Part shown: piece by piece, positions 8,308 through 16,400 of the stretch
How the letters are laid out: every line of letters begins with the position of its first letter
How positions within the stretch are numbered: position 1 is the stretch's first letter
Origin: Selenomonadales bacterium 4137-cl
Lineage (GTDB): Bacteria; Bacillota; Negativicutes; Sporomusales; UBA7701
Assembly (NCBI GenBank): GCA_032334055.1
Contig: JAUOZS010000001.1
Location: forward strand, 1,338,501 to 1,402,500
Reading direction: 5' to 3'
DNA: 64,000 nucleotides
Program-made: the position numbers and the translations under genes
Notes under the pieces: model-generated
Databases searched by the model: none
What the model was told of the DNA's origin: nothing
The model's input: only the letters and a program-made list of their open reading frames with translations

Positions 8308-8316
8308 CATATACTA
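8308..8316 (+). promoter_or_regulatory. Sigma-K-type promoter of the second small peptide gene
   Basis: CATATACTA fits CATAnnnTA, with ACC starting 19 nt upstream, identical spacing to the neighbouring units. Confidence 0.6.
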
Positions 8317-8372
8317 AACTGAAGGGACCACAGTAATAGACCTGACCCGATAACTAGGAGGGAGGATTGATC

Positions 8373-8483
8373 ATGGGTCGTAACTTTGGATGCTGCGGCG
8401 GCGGCAGCGGGTCGATTGTGATCATAATCATCATAATCATCCTGCTCCTGTTGTTCTTGGAGGATGATGTAACCACCATCTAG
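8373..8483 (+). CDS. Tiny Gly-rich / Ile-Leu membrane peptide 2 (36 aa)
   Basis: Starts MGRNFGCCGGGSGS, followed by an unusually pure Ile/Leu run (about residues 15-29) and the acidic tail LEDDVTTI. Two adjacent Cys (7, 8) sit in the head. ATG 8373 lies behind a strong AGGAGGGAGG. It is a paralogue of the frames at 8123 and 8630; the head MGR-F-CGGGS and the tail EDD-...-TI are closest to peptide 3. It has its own sigma-K-type promoter and its own hairpin, so it can be expressed as a single gene. Confidence 0.78.
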   Translation: MGRNFGCCGGGSGSIVIIIIIIILLLLFLEDDVTTI

Positions 8484-8502
8484 CCTAAATATTTCCCCAT
8501 AA

Positions 8503-8528
8503 AGGAACACGCGGGTCAGCGTGTTCCT
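8503..8528 (+). terminator. Hairpin after small peptide gene 2
   Basis: Arms AGGAACACGC (8503-8512) and GCGTGTTCCT (8519-8528), loop GGGTCA, then AAATTTTCTC. Arms are identical to those after genes 1 and 3. Confidence 0.65.
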
Positions 8529-8566
8529 AAATTTTCTCGGCAGGGTTACCGATGAACAGCAAACGC

Positions 8567-8575
8567 CATATATTA
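8567..8575 (+). promoter_or_regulatory. Sigma-K-type promoter of the third small peptide gene
   Basis: CATATATTA fits CATAnnnTA, with ACC starting 19 nt upstream. Spacing is identical to the units at 7605, 8026 and 8308. Confidence 0.6.
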
Positions 8576-8629
8576 GACTAAAAGAGGTTCCATATTAACC
8601 TGACAGTAGACGAGGAAGGAGGAGTTTGA

Positions 8630-8743
8630 ATGGGTCGCGGATTTTTCGGCGGCTGCGGCGGTGGCAGTGGAGTCGTGGTGATCATCATCATAATCATCCT
8701 GCTCCTGTTCTTCTTAGAGGATGACTTCAGCAACACCATCTAA
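8630..8743 (+). CDS. Tiny Gly-rich / Ile-Leu membrane peptide 3 (37 aa)
   Basis: Head MGRGFFGGCGGGSG, then a Val/Ile/Leu/Phe helix (about residues 15-29) and an acidic tail LEDDFSNTI. ATG 8630 follows GGAAGGAGGAG. It is the third member of the tandem family; its 3' flank CATACTTACC-AGGAACACG matches that of peptide 1, so whole units (promoter, frame, hairpin) appear to have been duplicated. It probably inserts in a membrane with the Gly-rich head on one side and the acidic tail on the other; a spore-formation role is inferred only from the promoter and the resemblance to YjcZ-type peptides. Confidence 0.78.
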   Translation: MGRGFFGGCGGGSGVVVIIIIIILLLFFLEDDFSNTI

Positions 8744-8758
8744 CAACATACTTACCAC

Positions 8759-8782
8759 AGGAACACGCCGGCGCGTGTTCCT
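8759..8782 (+). terminator. Hairpin after small peptide gene 3
   Basis: Arms AGGAACACGC (8759-8768) and GCGTGTTCCT (8773-8782), loop CGGC, then ATCGTTTGG. Third copy of the same arms. Confidence 0.65.
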
Positions 8783-8844
8783 ATCGTTTGGCTCTTTCAG
8801 GAGGAATGCAGCCGGGTTTTAATAATCTATATGCTGCCGTCGGC

Positions 8845-8876
8845 AAAAAAAACACGCGCGATGTGCGCGTGTTTTT
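8845..8876. terminator. Bidirectional terminator between the peptide cluster and the PBP gene
   Basis: AAAAACACGCGC (8848-8859) pairs perfectly with GCGCGTGTTTTT (8865-8876). A-runs precede and T-runs follow the stem, so it can work on both strands. It lies directly behind the stop of the minus-strand PBP gene. Confidence 0.85.
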
Positions 8877-8879
8877 GCT

Positions 8880-11009
8880 TTAATTCTTATGCCGCAGCTC
8901 CGGTTTCACCGGTGCGGCGGGCTGGACGGGCGGAGCGGGGACGGCGGGTTTGTTGGCGGCGGGCGGCGGGGGCAGAGTCCGTCCGCCGTCCGCCGGAGCG
9001 GGTTTATCTTCGCTTATATTTTCCGGAGCCGGTTTCCTGGGTTTAGGTTGCGTGCCTTCGATAAATATTTCGCTTTGGGCATCTTTGTTCTTCGGATCGG
9101 CCAGGCTGCCATCCTTGGGGGAGACGGATGCAGACACGATCCCGCTTGGCCGCGCGAAATCGCTCACCGGTTTTTTTTCAAGAGCGGCCATCATAAAGTC
9201 ATGCCATATCGTCGCGGGAATATCGCCACCGGTAACGCCGTTCAAATACTCCGGAGTATCGAAGCCCATCCAGACGGCCGCGACGATGTCCGGGGTGAAA
9301 CCGACAAACCAGGCATCCTTGTAATCGCTCGTCGTTCCGGTTTTGCCAGCCGCCGGCCTGCCGATATTGGCGCCTCCGCCTGTGCCGCGGGTAATGACGC
9401 CTCGCATCATATCGGTCAAAAGATAGGCGCTCCGTTCATTAACGACCGCCTTCGCCTGCGGGCGATGCTGGTCCAGTACTCGGCCGGCCCTGTCCACCAC
9501 CCTGAGAATGGCCGTCGGTTCGACCCTCACCCCGCCGTTGGCCAGTACGCCGTATGCGCTGGCGAGTTCCAGAGGAGTGACGCCCCGTGTCAGGCCGCCG
9601 AGAGCCATCGCCAGGTTTACATCGTTTACCGGCCCGCGGGTAACCAACGTAGTAATCCCCATTTGCTGGGCATAATAGAGCGGTTTTTCGGGTCCCACCT
9701 GGTGGGCGAGTTTAACCGCGACTACGTTGAGTGAATTTTCGAGCGCCGTGCGCAACGTTACCCGGCCACGGAACCTATGGTCGTAATTGGTCGGCGAATA
9801 ATTGCCGAATGTTACCGGTTTGTCCTCGACAATGGTCGCCGGCGTCATTCCGCTCTCGATTGCGGCCAGGTAAACGAACGGCTTGAAAGCCGATCCTGGC
9901 TGGCGTTCGGCCAACACAGCGCGGTTAAACTGATCGGTGCCGCGGCCTCCCACCATCGCCTTGATCTGACCGTTACGCGGATCGATGGCTACAAGAGCGC
10001 CCTGCGGCTCTTTGTTGCCTTTGGCGTCGGTGCGGTAGGTCGGCAGTTTGCCCATCGCCTTTTCCGCCGCCTGCTGCATACTAAGATCGAGGGAAGTATA
10101 AACCTTCAGGCCGTCCTTGTATACGGCATCAGCGCCGTACTTATCGATAAGCAACTGTGTGACGTAATCGACGAAATACGATGCCTGGCCGCCGCTGCCG
10201 GGGGATCGCGACGCGAGTTTAAGTTCAGCCGACTTGGCCTTGTTTGCCGTATCGCGGGAAACGTAATTGTATTTTACCATCTGATCGAGAACGACGCTTT
10301 GTCGCTCTTTCGCCGCCTTGAGATTGTTGAGCGGCGAATAATAGTTCGGGCTCTTGGGAATGCCGGCAAGCAAAGCGCATTCAGCCAAATTGAGATTTTC
10401 CACATTCTTGCCGAAATAAACCCAGGCCGCTGCCTGGACCCCGTAGGCTCCCTGGCCGAAATAAATCTGATTCAGGTACAGTTCGAGAATCTCCGCCTTG
10501 GTATACTGGCGTTCGATCTGAACCGCCAGCACAGCTTCCTGAATCTTGCGTTTAAGAGTCTGTTCCTGGGAGAGCAGGGCGTTTCTCGCCAACTGCTGGG
10601 TAATCGTGCTGCCGCCTTCCGAAACCCCGCCGCCGACGATATTGGCGAAAACTGCCCTGAGGATGGCCCGGGGGTCTACGCCGATATGCTGGTAAAAGCG
10701 GGCGTCCTCGGTGGCGACGAAGGCGTTCTGCAAGTCTTTGGGCATCTTGCTCAACGGAACGGGGAGCCGGTTTTCCACCGAATGAATAGTGGTGATAAGC
10801 CGGCCATTGATATCGAATATCTGGGAAGAGGCGGCCGGGCGGATCTCGCCGTTGAGGCTGGGCATTGTATGGATGCTTGCTGTCAGGAACCCGAGGCCGG
10901 CGCCGGTGATCATAACGATAAAAACAATAATTGCAATGGCGGCGACGGTCAGCCACCGGCCCGTGGAGCGGCGGCTATTTCCTGCTTTATGGCTGGAGTC
11001 GGTGCTCAT
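8880..11009 (-). CDS. Class A penicillin-binding protein (PBP1A family)
   Basis: 709 residues. A cytoplasmic N-terminus is followed by one membrane helix at about 20-45 (IAIIVFIVMITGAGLGFL). Next is a GT51 glycosyltransferase domain with EDARFYQHIGVD and GGSTITQQLARN. The transpeptidase domain has nucleophile S373 in GSAFKPF, SLN-type residues in ENSLNVVAVK, and K556-TGT in GKTGTTSDYK. It ends in a Pro/Ala-rich low-complexity tail, common in Firmicute PBP1A. It polymerises and cross-links peptidoglycan at the outer face of the inner membrane. The ATG at 11007-11009 follows AAGGAGGTC. A TATAAT on the minus strand (11041-11046) is a likely -10. It is transcribed alone. Confidence 0.93.
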   Translation of the reverse strand: MSTDSSHKAGNSRRSTGRWLTVAAIAIIVFIVMITGAGLGFLTASIHTMPSLNGEIRPAASSQIFDINGRLITTIHSVENRLPVPLSKMPKDLQNAFVATEDARFYQHIGVDPRAILRAVFANIVGGGVSEGGSTITQQLARNALLSQEQTLKRKIQEAVLAVQIERQYTKAEILELYLNQIYFGQGAYGVQAAAWVYFGKNVENLNLAECALLAGIPKSPNYYSPLNNLKAAKERQSVVLDQMVKYNYVSRDTANKAKSAELKLASRSPGSGGQASYFVDYVTQLLIDKYGADAVYKDGLKVYTSLDLSMQQAAEKAMGKLPTYRTDAKGNKEPQGALVAIDPRNGQIKAMVGGRGTDQFNRAVLAERQPGSAFKPFVYLAAIESGMTPATIVEDKPVTFGNYSPTNYDHRFRGRVTLRTALENSLNVVAVKLAHQVGPEKPLYYAQQMGITTLVTRGPVNDVNLAMALGGLTRGVTPLELASAYGVLANGGVRVEPTAILRVVDRAGRVLDQHRPQAKAVVNERSAYLLTDMMRGVITRGTGGGANIGRPAAGKTGTTSDYKDAWFVGFTPDIVAAVWMGFDTPEYLNGVTGGDIPATIWHDFMMAALEKKPVSDFARPSGIVSASVSPKDGSLADPKNKDAQSEIFIEGTQPKPRKPAPENISEDKPAPADGGRTLPPPPAANKPAVPAPPVQPAAPVKPELRHKN

Positions 11010-11040
11010 GGAGACCTCCTTATCCGGCGATTTCCTAACT

Positions 11041-11046
11041 ATTATA
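11041..11046 (-). promoter_or_regulatory. -10 element upstream of the PBP gene
   Basis: Reads TATAAT on the minus strand, 32 nt before the PBP start codon. The -35 at 17-nt spacing (CTGGAC) is a poor match, so strength is uncertain. Confidence 0.5.
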
Positions 11047-11080
11047 CCATAACGGCGCGATCAGTCCAGTCCCGGCTAAT

Positions 11081-11109
11081 TTGCAATTTCGCCGCATATA
11101 TGCTATAAT
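11081..11109 (+). promoter_or_regulatory. Sigma-A promoter of tyrS
   Basis: TTGCAA (11081-11086), 17 nt, TATAAT (11104-11109). It would give a leader of about 155 nt before tyrS. I see no T-box consensus in that leader, although many Firmicute tyrS genes have one. Confidence 0.75.
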
Positions 11110-11269
11110 GCGCCTTGAAGAATCCCAAAATAAGGCAAAATGACGTTTAATCCAATTTATTTTAATTACACGCGAAGCCGGGGAAATCCTGCGCGACAGC
11201 GCACGAAAAGCTTGACAATCACTGCCTTGGCGCATGTTCCAGTTAATCCGACGGAGGGATGACAACCAG

Positions 11270-12490
11270 ATGTCAGTTTACGAAGTGCTCAGCGAACGCG
11301 GCTTTATCCAGCAAGTCACCCACGAAGAAGAAGTTCGTGAACTGCTTGCCAAGGAAAAGATCACCTTTTACATCGGCTTCGATCCGACCGCCGACAGCCT
11401 GCATGTCGGCCATTTTCTCGGCATGATGGTGATGGCGCATATGCAAAGGGCCGGACATCGCCCCATTTGCCTAATCGGCGGCGGTACCACCATGGTCGGC
11501 GATCCCAGCGGCAAAACCGACATGCGCAAAATGATGACCAGGGAAGAAATCGATGCCAATGGCGAACTGTTCAAGAAACAAATGCAGCGCTTCCTCGATT
11601 TTTCCAACGACCGGGCTCTCATGATCAACAATGCCGACTGGCTGCTTAAGCTCAACTATGTCAAGTTTCTGCGCGACATCGGCGTCCATTTCTCGGTCAA
11701 CCGCATGCTCACCGCCGAATGCTACCGCAACCGCCTGGAAAAGGGCCTGACCTTCCTCGAATTCAACTACATGCTGATGCAGGCGTACGACTTCCTCGAA
11801 CTAAACCGCCAGACCGGCTGCGTTATGCAGATGGGCGGCGACGACCAGTGGTCCAACATCCTCGCCGGCGCCGACCTCATCCGCCGCAAGGAAGGGAAAC
11901 CTGCCTATGGCCTTACCTTTACCCTCTTAACTACCAGCGACGGCCGGAAAATGGGCAAAACCGAAAAAGGGGCCCTCTGGCTCGACCCTGAGAAAACTCC
12001 GCCGTACGACTTCTATCAGTATTGGCGCAACATCGACGACGCCGACGTTGGCAAATGCCTGGCCCTGTTAACCTTCCTCCCCATGGACGAAGTGCGCCGC
12101 CTGGGGGCGCTAAGGGACAGCGAAATCAACATCGCCAAAAAAACCCTTGCATATGAGGTTACCAAATTAATCCACGGCCAGGACGAGGCCGACAAAGCCA
12201 GGCAGGCGGCCGAAGCGCTCTTTGCCGGCGGCGGGTCGCTGGACAACGTGCCTACAACCGTCCTGTCTCCAGCCGACATAAGCAACAAGCGGCTGATCGA
12301 AATCCTGCCCGTCACCGGCCTCGCCGCATCGTTGGGCGAAGGGCGGCGGCTGATTGCCGGCGGCGGACTGTATATCGGCGAGGAGAAAGTCGAAGACCCC
12401 AACATGATCCTCGACCTTGCCGCCTTCAAGGACAATAGCCTGCTGCTGCGTAAGGGCAAGAAGACCTATCACAGGATAATCATACAATGA
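11270..12490 (+). CDS. tyrS: Tyrosyl-tRNA synthetase
   Basis: 406 residues from ATG 11270. An earlier in-frame ATG at 11234 is rejected because GGAGGG at 11253-11258 serves 11270 and the extra twelve residues are not TyrRS-like. The class I catalytic core has a HIGH-type HVGH near residue 45 and a KMSKS-type KMGKT near 226, plus the tyrosine pocket residues QAYDFLELN and [10 protein letters not shown]. The C-terminus has an S4-like RNA-binding domain ([13 protein letters not shown]...). It charges tRNA-Tyr in the cytoplasm. It is a single-gene unit between its own promoter and a GNRA-looped terminator. Confidence 0.96.
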   Translation: MSVYEVLSERGFIQQVTHEEEVRELLAKEKITFYIGFDPTADSLHVGHFLGMMVMAHMQRAGHRPICLIGGGTTMVGDPSGKTDMRKMMTREEIDANGELFKKQMQRFLDFSNDRALMINNADWLLKLNYVKFLRDIGVHFSVNRMLTAECYRNRLEKGLTFLEFNYMLMQAYDFLELNRQTGCVMQMGGDDQWSNILAGADLIRRKEGKPAYGLTFTLLTTSDGRKMGKTEKGALWLDPEKTPPYDFYQYWRNIDDADVGKCLALLTFLPMDEVRRLGALRDSEINIAKKTLAYEVTKLIHGQDEADKARQAAEALFAGGGSLDNVPTTVLSPADISNKRLIEILPVTGLAASLGEGRRLIAGGGLYIGEEKVEDPNMILDLAAFKDNSLLLRKGKKTYHRIIIQ

Positions 12491-12515
12491 CGGACCGCAA
12501 GGTCCGTTTTCTTTT
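12490..12515 (+). terminator. tyrS terminator
   Basis: ACGGACC (12490-12496), GCAA tetraloop, GGTCCGT (12501-12507), then TTTCTTTT. The stem starts on the last base of the tyrS stop codon. Confidence 0.85.
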
Positions 12516-12592
12516 GCTCCGCCGGGGCAGGAATTGCCGTCGGTAACGGGGAAAAATAATTAATCAGCATACATGCCAACAGGGGTGTTTTC

Positions 12593-13342
12593 ATGGACGA
12601 AATACGCTTCTTGGACGCCGGTGAGCAAGGCCTGGTGGTCGAATTCGGCGCCCGCATCGATCCCGGCATCAACCGCCGCGTCCACAACGCGGCGACGCTC
12701 ATCGCCGCCGCTCGCATACCCGGCATCCTGGAAGTGGTGCCAACCTACCGATCGCTGCTCATCTATTTCGACCCGCTGGCGATCTCCCGCCGGCAGCTTG
12801 CCGAAAGTGTCCGCCTGTTGCTTGAGGACACAGGCGGCGAAGCGCAGACCGTGACCGCCAGGGTGGTCGAGATTCCCGTCGCCTACGGCGGCGAACACGG
12901 CCCCGACCTGGCGTTCGTCGCCAGCCACACGGGCCTTTCGCCCGAAGAAGTCGTCGCTATCCACACTTCCGTGCCTTACCTCGTCTACATGCTCGGCTTT
13001 ACTCCCGGATTTCCGTATTTGGGAGGGATGTCGGAACGCATCGCCGCCCCGCGCCTTGAGCAGCCACGCACGGCCATCCCCGGCGGCTCGGTGGGTATTG
13101 CCGGAACGCAGACGGGTATCTATCCCGTCGCAAGCCCCGGCGGCTGGCGGATTATCGGCCGCACTCCCGTAAAATTATTCGCTCCGGGAGCCGCGGACCC
13201 ATTCCTTTTTGCCGCAGGCGACTACCTCCAGTTCAAAGCCGTCTCCGCCGCCGACTACGCCGCCATTGCCGAGCAAGTCGCGTCCGGCGTCTACGAGCCG
13301 GTTGTACGGAGCGCTACTGATAAAGGTGGTGACGCCCGATGA
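12593..13342 (+). CDS. pxpB: 5-oxoprolinase subunit PxpB (KipI family)
   Basis: 249 residues with the PxpB/KipI allophanate-hydrolase subunit 1 signature: VPYLVYMLGFTPGFPYLGG, PRTAIPGGSVGIAGTQTGIY and the closing segment on a cyclophilin-like fold. Together with PxpC and PxpA it cleaves 5-oxoproline (pyroglutamate) to glutamate at the expense of ATP. In Bacillus the homologue was first described as a KinA inhibitor, so the older name KipI may appear. ATG 12593 is preceded by AGGGGTG. It overlaps pxpC by 4 nt (ATGA). Confidence 0.93.
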   Translation: MDEIRFLDAGEQGLVVEFGARIDPGINRRVHNAATLIAAARIPGILEVVPTYRSLLIYFDPLAISRRQLAESVRLLLEDTGGEAQTVTARVVEIPVAYGGEHGPDLAFVASHTGLSPEEVVAIHTSVPYLVYMLGFTPGFPYLGGMSERIAAPRLEQPRTAIPGGSVGIAGTQTGIYPVASPGGWRIIGRTPVKLFAPGAADPFLFAAGDYLQFKAVSAADYAAIAEQVASGVYEPVVRSATDKGGDAR

Positions 13343-14367
13343 TCACCATTGTTTCCGCCGGCTTGTTCACCACCGTGCAAGATGCCGGTCGCTGGGGCTT
13401 TCAGGCTTACGGCGTACCGGTCGCCGGCGCAATGGACCGCTATGCCTATAACCTGGCCAACATTCTCGCCGGCAATCCTCCGGGAACGGCGTGCCTCGAA
13501 ATGACCGTCACCGGCGACACGATAAGGTTCGAAACCGACGCCTACATCGCGATCTGCGGCGCCGACATGCAGCCGGCGCTCGACGGTAAAGCGGCGGCCA
13601 CATGGTCGGCCTTCCCGGTGACCGCAGGCAGCACCCTTTCCTGTGGCTATGCAGTCCGCGGTTGCCGTACCTACCTGGCTGTACGCGGCGGTATCGACGT
13701 TCCGGTCGTGCTGGGCAGCAGGTCCACCTATACCAGGGCTGCGATCGGCGGCTTGGAAGGCCGGAAACTCAAGGTCGGCGACAAGCTCGCCATCGGCAAT
13801 AGCGGCCCGAGCGACTCCCGGCCCTTACACTTGCCTGGCGAGTATAAACCCGCTGCCGTCTCAGGCGAAATAACCCTGCGCGTACTACCTGGCCCCCAAC
13901 AGGACCATTTCACCATGGCGGGGATCGAGACCTTGTTCTCTTCCCCCTACACCATCACCGACGAAGCCGATCGCATGGGTTGCCGCCTGGAAGGCCTGAA
14001 GATAGAGCATGCTGATAAGGCCGACATTGTTTCCGACGCCTTGCCTCAGGGCGCGATCCAGGTGCCGGGGCACGGTATGCCCATAATCATGATGGCCGAC
14101 CGGCAGACAACCGGCGGTTACACGAAAATAGGCACCGTTATCGGCCCTGATCTGGCGCTGCTTGCCCAGGCCAAACCCGGAGACACCGTCCGCCTTAAGC
14201 GATGCTCGGACGAGGAAGCGGTCGCTGTCCTCAGGAAGGAACGGGAATTATACGAGGCGGCAAGCGCCTGGCGCGCCTCCGCGCTGAGCAGGGAGCAGGG
14301 ACCCGTCCGCCGCTTCACCATGACCGTCAACGGTCAAAGCTATGACATAGAAGTACGGGAGGTATAA
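13339..14367 (+). CDS. pxpC: 5-oxoprolinase subunit PxpC (KipA family)
   Basis: 342 residues of the biotin-dependent carboxyltransferase-like / allophanate hydrolase subunit 2 family: TTVQDAGRWGFQAYGVPVAGAMDRYA near the start, RGGIDVPVVLGSRSTY in the middle and PGHGMPIIMMADRQTTGGYTKIG near residue 240. It forms the PxpBC complex that phosphorylates and opens 5-oxoproline with PxpA. The start ATG overlaps the pxpB stop, so the two are translationally coupled. The last 40 residues (about RRFTMTVNGQSYDIEVREV) form a short extra beta tail sometimes seen in Firmicute members. Confidence 0.92.
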   Translation: MITIVSAGLFTTVQDAGRWGFQAYGVPVAGAMDRYAYNLANILAGNPPGTACLEMTVTGDTIRFETDAYIAICGADMQPALDGKAAATWSAFPVTAGSTLSCGYAVRGCRTYLAVRGGIDVPVVLGSRSTYTRAAIGGLEGRKLKVGDKLAIGNSGPSDSRPLHLPGEYKPAAVSGEITLRVLPGPQQDHFTMAGIETLFSSPYTITDEADRMGCRLEGLKIEHADKADIVSDALPQGAIQVPGHGMPIIMMADRQTTGGYTKIGTVIGPDLALLAQAKPGDTVRLKRCSDEEAVAVLRKERELYEAASAWRASALSREQGPVRRFTMTVNGQSYDIEVREV

Positions 14368-14370
14368 CAC

Positions 14371-15132
14371 ATGACAAGAATTGACCTCAACTGCGACATG
14401 GGGGAAAGCTACGGCGTTTACACCCTGGGATTCGACCAGGATGCCATGCCTCACGTCACCTCCATCAACGTGGCCTGCGGATTTCACGCCTCGGACCCGG
14501 TCAATATGATGAAAACCGTAAAACTTGCCAAGAAATACGGCGTCGCCGTCGGCGCCCACCCCTCCTTTCCCGACCTGGTGGGCTTCGGACGCCGGGTAAT
14601 GGCCGCTTCGCTGGAAGAAATCAAAGCCGACGTCACTTATCAGATCGGGGCGTTATGGGCGTTTTGCCTTGCCGAAGGCGTCAAAATGCAGCATGTCAAA
14701 GTGCACGGCGCCTTGTACAACGTCGCCGAAAAAGACCTGTCCGTAGCGACGGCCATAGCCGAAGCCATCAAGGCCGTCGACCCCGACCTTTACATGCTTT
14801 GCCTCGCAAACTCGTCCATGGTTACCGGCGCCAAAAACGCCGGCGTCAAATATGTCGAAGAAGCTTTCGCCGACCGGGCTTACACCGCCCAGGGCAACCT
14901 CGTGTCGAGGAAACAGGAGGGCGCGGTCATCCATGACGTAGACGCAGTGGCCGAGAGGGTCCTGTCGATGGTTAAAACCGGCTCGGTGACTGCCATCGAC
15001 GGCGCGAAAGTCCCTATCAACGCTCAGACCATCTGCGTTCACGGCGACACCCCCGGCGCCGTGGCGATGATAAAGAGAATCCGGGAGAAGCTTGATCATG
15101 CCGGAGTAACGGTCAAAGCCTTCGGCCAATAA
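14371..15132 (+). CDS. pxpA: 5-oxoprolinase subunit PxpA (LamB/YcsF family)
   Basis: 253 residues. Starts with the family hallmark DLNCDMGESYG, then NVACGFHASDP, GAHPSFPDLVGFGRR and VKVHGALYN, the metal/acid residues of a polysaccharide-deacetylase-like barrel. It completes the PxpABC ATP-dependent 5-oxoprolinase. It starts 3 nt after pxpC, so pxpB-pxpC-pxpA is one operon. No transporter or KipR-type regulator is alongside, unlike the Bacillus kip operon, so the system here probably repairs pyroglutamate formed inside the cell. Confidence 0.94.
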   Translation: MTRIDLNCDMGESYGVYTLGFDQDAMPHVTSINVACGFHASDPVNMMKTVKLAKKYGVAVGAHPSFPDLVGFGRRVMAASLEEIKADVTYQIGALWAFCLAEGVKMQHVKVHGALYNVAEKDLSVATAIAEAIKAVDPDLYMLCLANSSMVTGAKNAGVKYVEEAFADRAYTAQGNLVSRKQEGAVIHDVDAVAERVLSMVKTGSVTAIDGAKVPINAQTICVHGDTPGAVAMIKRIREKLDHAGVTVKAFGQ

Positions 15133-15173
15133 GCCCAAACAAAAAAAGCCGCCTCGGCTTTTTTTGTTTGGGC
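15133..15173. terminator. Bidirectional terminator pxpA / SASP
   Basis: 19-nt perfect arms (15133-15151 and 15155-15173) around CCT. The arms contain A7 and T7 runs, giving a U-tract in either direction. A second small hairpin, GGCCGCA-AAC-TGCGGCC (15171-15187), overlaps its end. Confidence 0.88.
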
Positions 15174-15204
15174 CGCAAACTGCGGCCTATGTTGCCCGGC
15201 CCGG

Positions 15205-15573
15205 TCAGCGGCCCCTGGAGCTGGCGTCCACCGCTTCTTTATCAGTGGCTTCGTCAGCCACCGGCGCCATCTGCGACTCGGCCATGGCAATAAGCTCCTT
15301 CACCATCTGGCCGCCGATACGGCCGCCCACCTTGCCGCCAATCTTGCCGACCTCGCCGGTCGTCATATTCTCCCAGCCCTCAGCATCGATCTTGTCTTTA
15401 AGACCGAGAGCCTCGGCCGCTTCCCACTTTTTTTTGTCGAGCGCAGCCTCGTAATTGCCGGCGGAAATCTCCGTGTCCATATTACGGCCAAGCGTTTCGT
15501 TGGCCACCTCCATTTTGAGCTTATCCAGTTCCTGTTTGGCTTTCGGCTCCAGAATCTCGTCCCTGCCGGTCAC
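15205..15573 (-). CDS. Alpha/beta-type small acid-soluble spore protein, long form
   Basis: 122 residues. The first SASP helix (LDKLKMEVANE) follows a clostridial-type head GRDEILEPKAKQE. The second conserved block is GKVGGRIGGQMVKELIAMAE. Family members coat and protect spore DNA and are made in the forespore under sigma-G. Usual length is 60-75 residues; here about 40-50 extra residues rich in Lys/Glu/Ala separate the two conserved helices. The start is GTG (15571-15573) behind AGGAGGTG. A weak AATACTA upstream on the minus strand could be a sigma-G -10. It is monocistronic and convergent with pxpA. Confidence 0.82.
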   Translation of the reverse strand: MTGRDEILEPKAKQELDKLKMEVANETLGRNMDTEISAGNYEAALDKKKWEAAEALGLKDKIDAEGWENMTTGEVGKIGGKVGGRIGGQMVKELIAMAESQMAPVADEATDKEAVDASSRGR

Positions 15574-15716
15574 AAAAGCACCTCCTCTGTCGCTTATCGA
15601 TAATAGTATTTCCGTCTCAGGACAAGAAAAACTGCCATATTTTTGGCGTCACAGACACACAAGGCTTGTCAGCCGAGTATATATAGTAAGCGACATTATT
15701 CCGGGAGGGGAGAACG

Positions 15717-16385
15717 ATGCGGTTCTCCGTGCGGGAACGACGACGGCTGCCGGGCGTGGCGGTGGCGATCACCACCTTGCTTATGCTTGTCGTCTCATTA
15801 TTCTGGACCGTCGAAACCCACCTCAAGCCAACCCTCATGGCTATTGCCGAGGCCAAGGCCATCCAGGTCGCCACCCAAACGATAAACAATGTTGTCAACG
15901 AAAAAGTCAGCCAACACATCGACCCGCAGACTTTAGTTAACATAAAGCTTGACAGCCGCGGCCGGGTTGTCTTCATCCAGCCCAACACAATGGAGTTCAA
16001 CCGACTGGCCGCAGATACGACCATCAAGGTACAGGAGGCACTCAAGCAGATAACCGATGAGAAGGTGTACATTCCGGTGGGTCAGGTGCTGGGCAGTCAA
16101 CTGCTCGCAAGCTGGGGACCGCCCATCGTCGTGACCATCATCCCTATCGGCACCGTCCAGGTAAAAGTCGTCGACAAATTCGAGCAGGCCGGGATCAACC
16201 AGACCCGCCACATGGTTTACCTGTTCGCCACCACCCATGTTCGCATCGTCGTGCCGCTGGTCAGTTCCACCGTAAGCGTCAACACCCAGGTTCCGATCGC
16301 CGAATACGTAGTAGTCGGCGAAGTGCCCAGCACCTACGTCCAGTTTCCCTTCCCGCTTCCGAGTGAAGCCAACGGCAGCCCCTGA
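15717..16385 (+). CDS. yunB: Sporulation protein YunB
   Basis: 222 residues. A basic head is followed by one membrane helix at about 15-33 (VAVAITTLLMLVVSLFW), then the YunB ectodomain with AIQVATQTINNVV and VYIPVGQVLGSQLLASWGP, ending in the conserved VSVNTQVPIAEYVVVGEVPSTYVQF. In Bacillus yunB is mother-cell (sigma-E) controlled and needed for proper spore formation; the molecular role is not known. ATG 15717 sits behind GGGAGGGGAG. It is divergent from the SASP gene, sharing a 143-bp intergenic region, and is followed by a strong terminator. Confidence 0.88.
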   Translation: MRFSVRERRRLPGVAVAITTLLMLVVSLFWTVETHLKPTLMAIAEAKAIQVATQTINNVVNEKVSQHIDPQTLVNIKLDSRGRVVFIQPNTMEFNRLAADTTIKVQEALKQITDEKVYIPVGQVLGSQLLASWGPPIVVTIIPIGTVQVKVVDKFEQAGINQTRHMVYLFATTHVRIVVPLVSSTVSVNTQVPIAEYVVVGEVPSTYVQFPFPLPSEANGSP

Positions 16386-16400
16386 AGACGCGAGAATGCC

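Noticed and set aside
8806..8883. A fourth tiny frame after the three peptides (ATG 8806, 25 residues)
   Set aside because: It runs through the bidirectional terminator hairpin, its ribosome site is only about 1 nt from the ATG, and it has no helix or acidic tail like the other three.
11110..11269. T-box riboswitch in the tyrS leader
   Set aside because: The leader is about 155 nt, and neither the T-box consensus nor a terminator/antiterminator pair is visible. The same holds for hisS and aspS, which have gaps of 15 and 1 nt.
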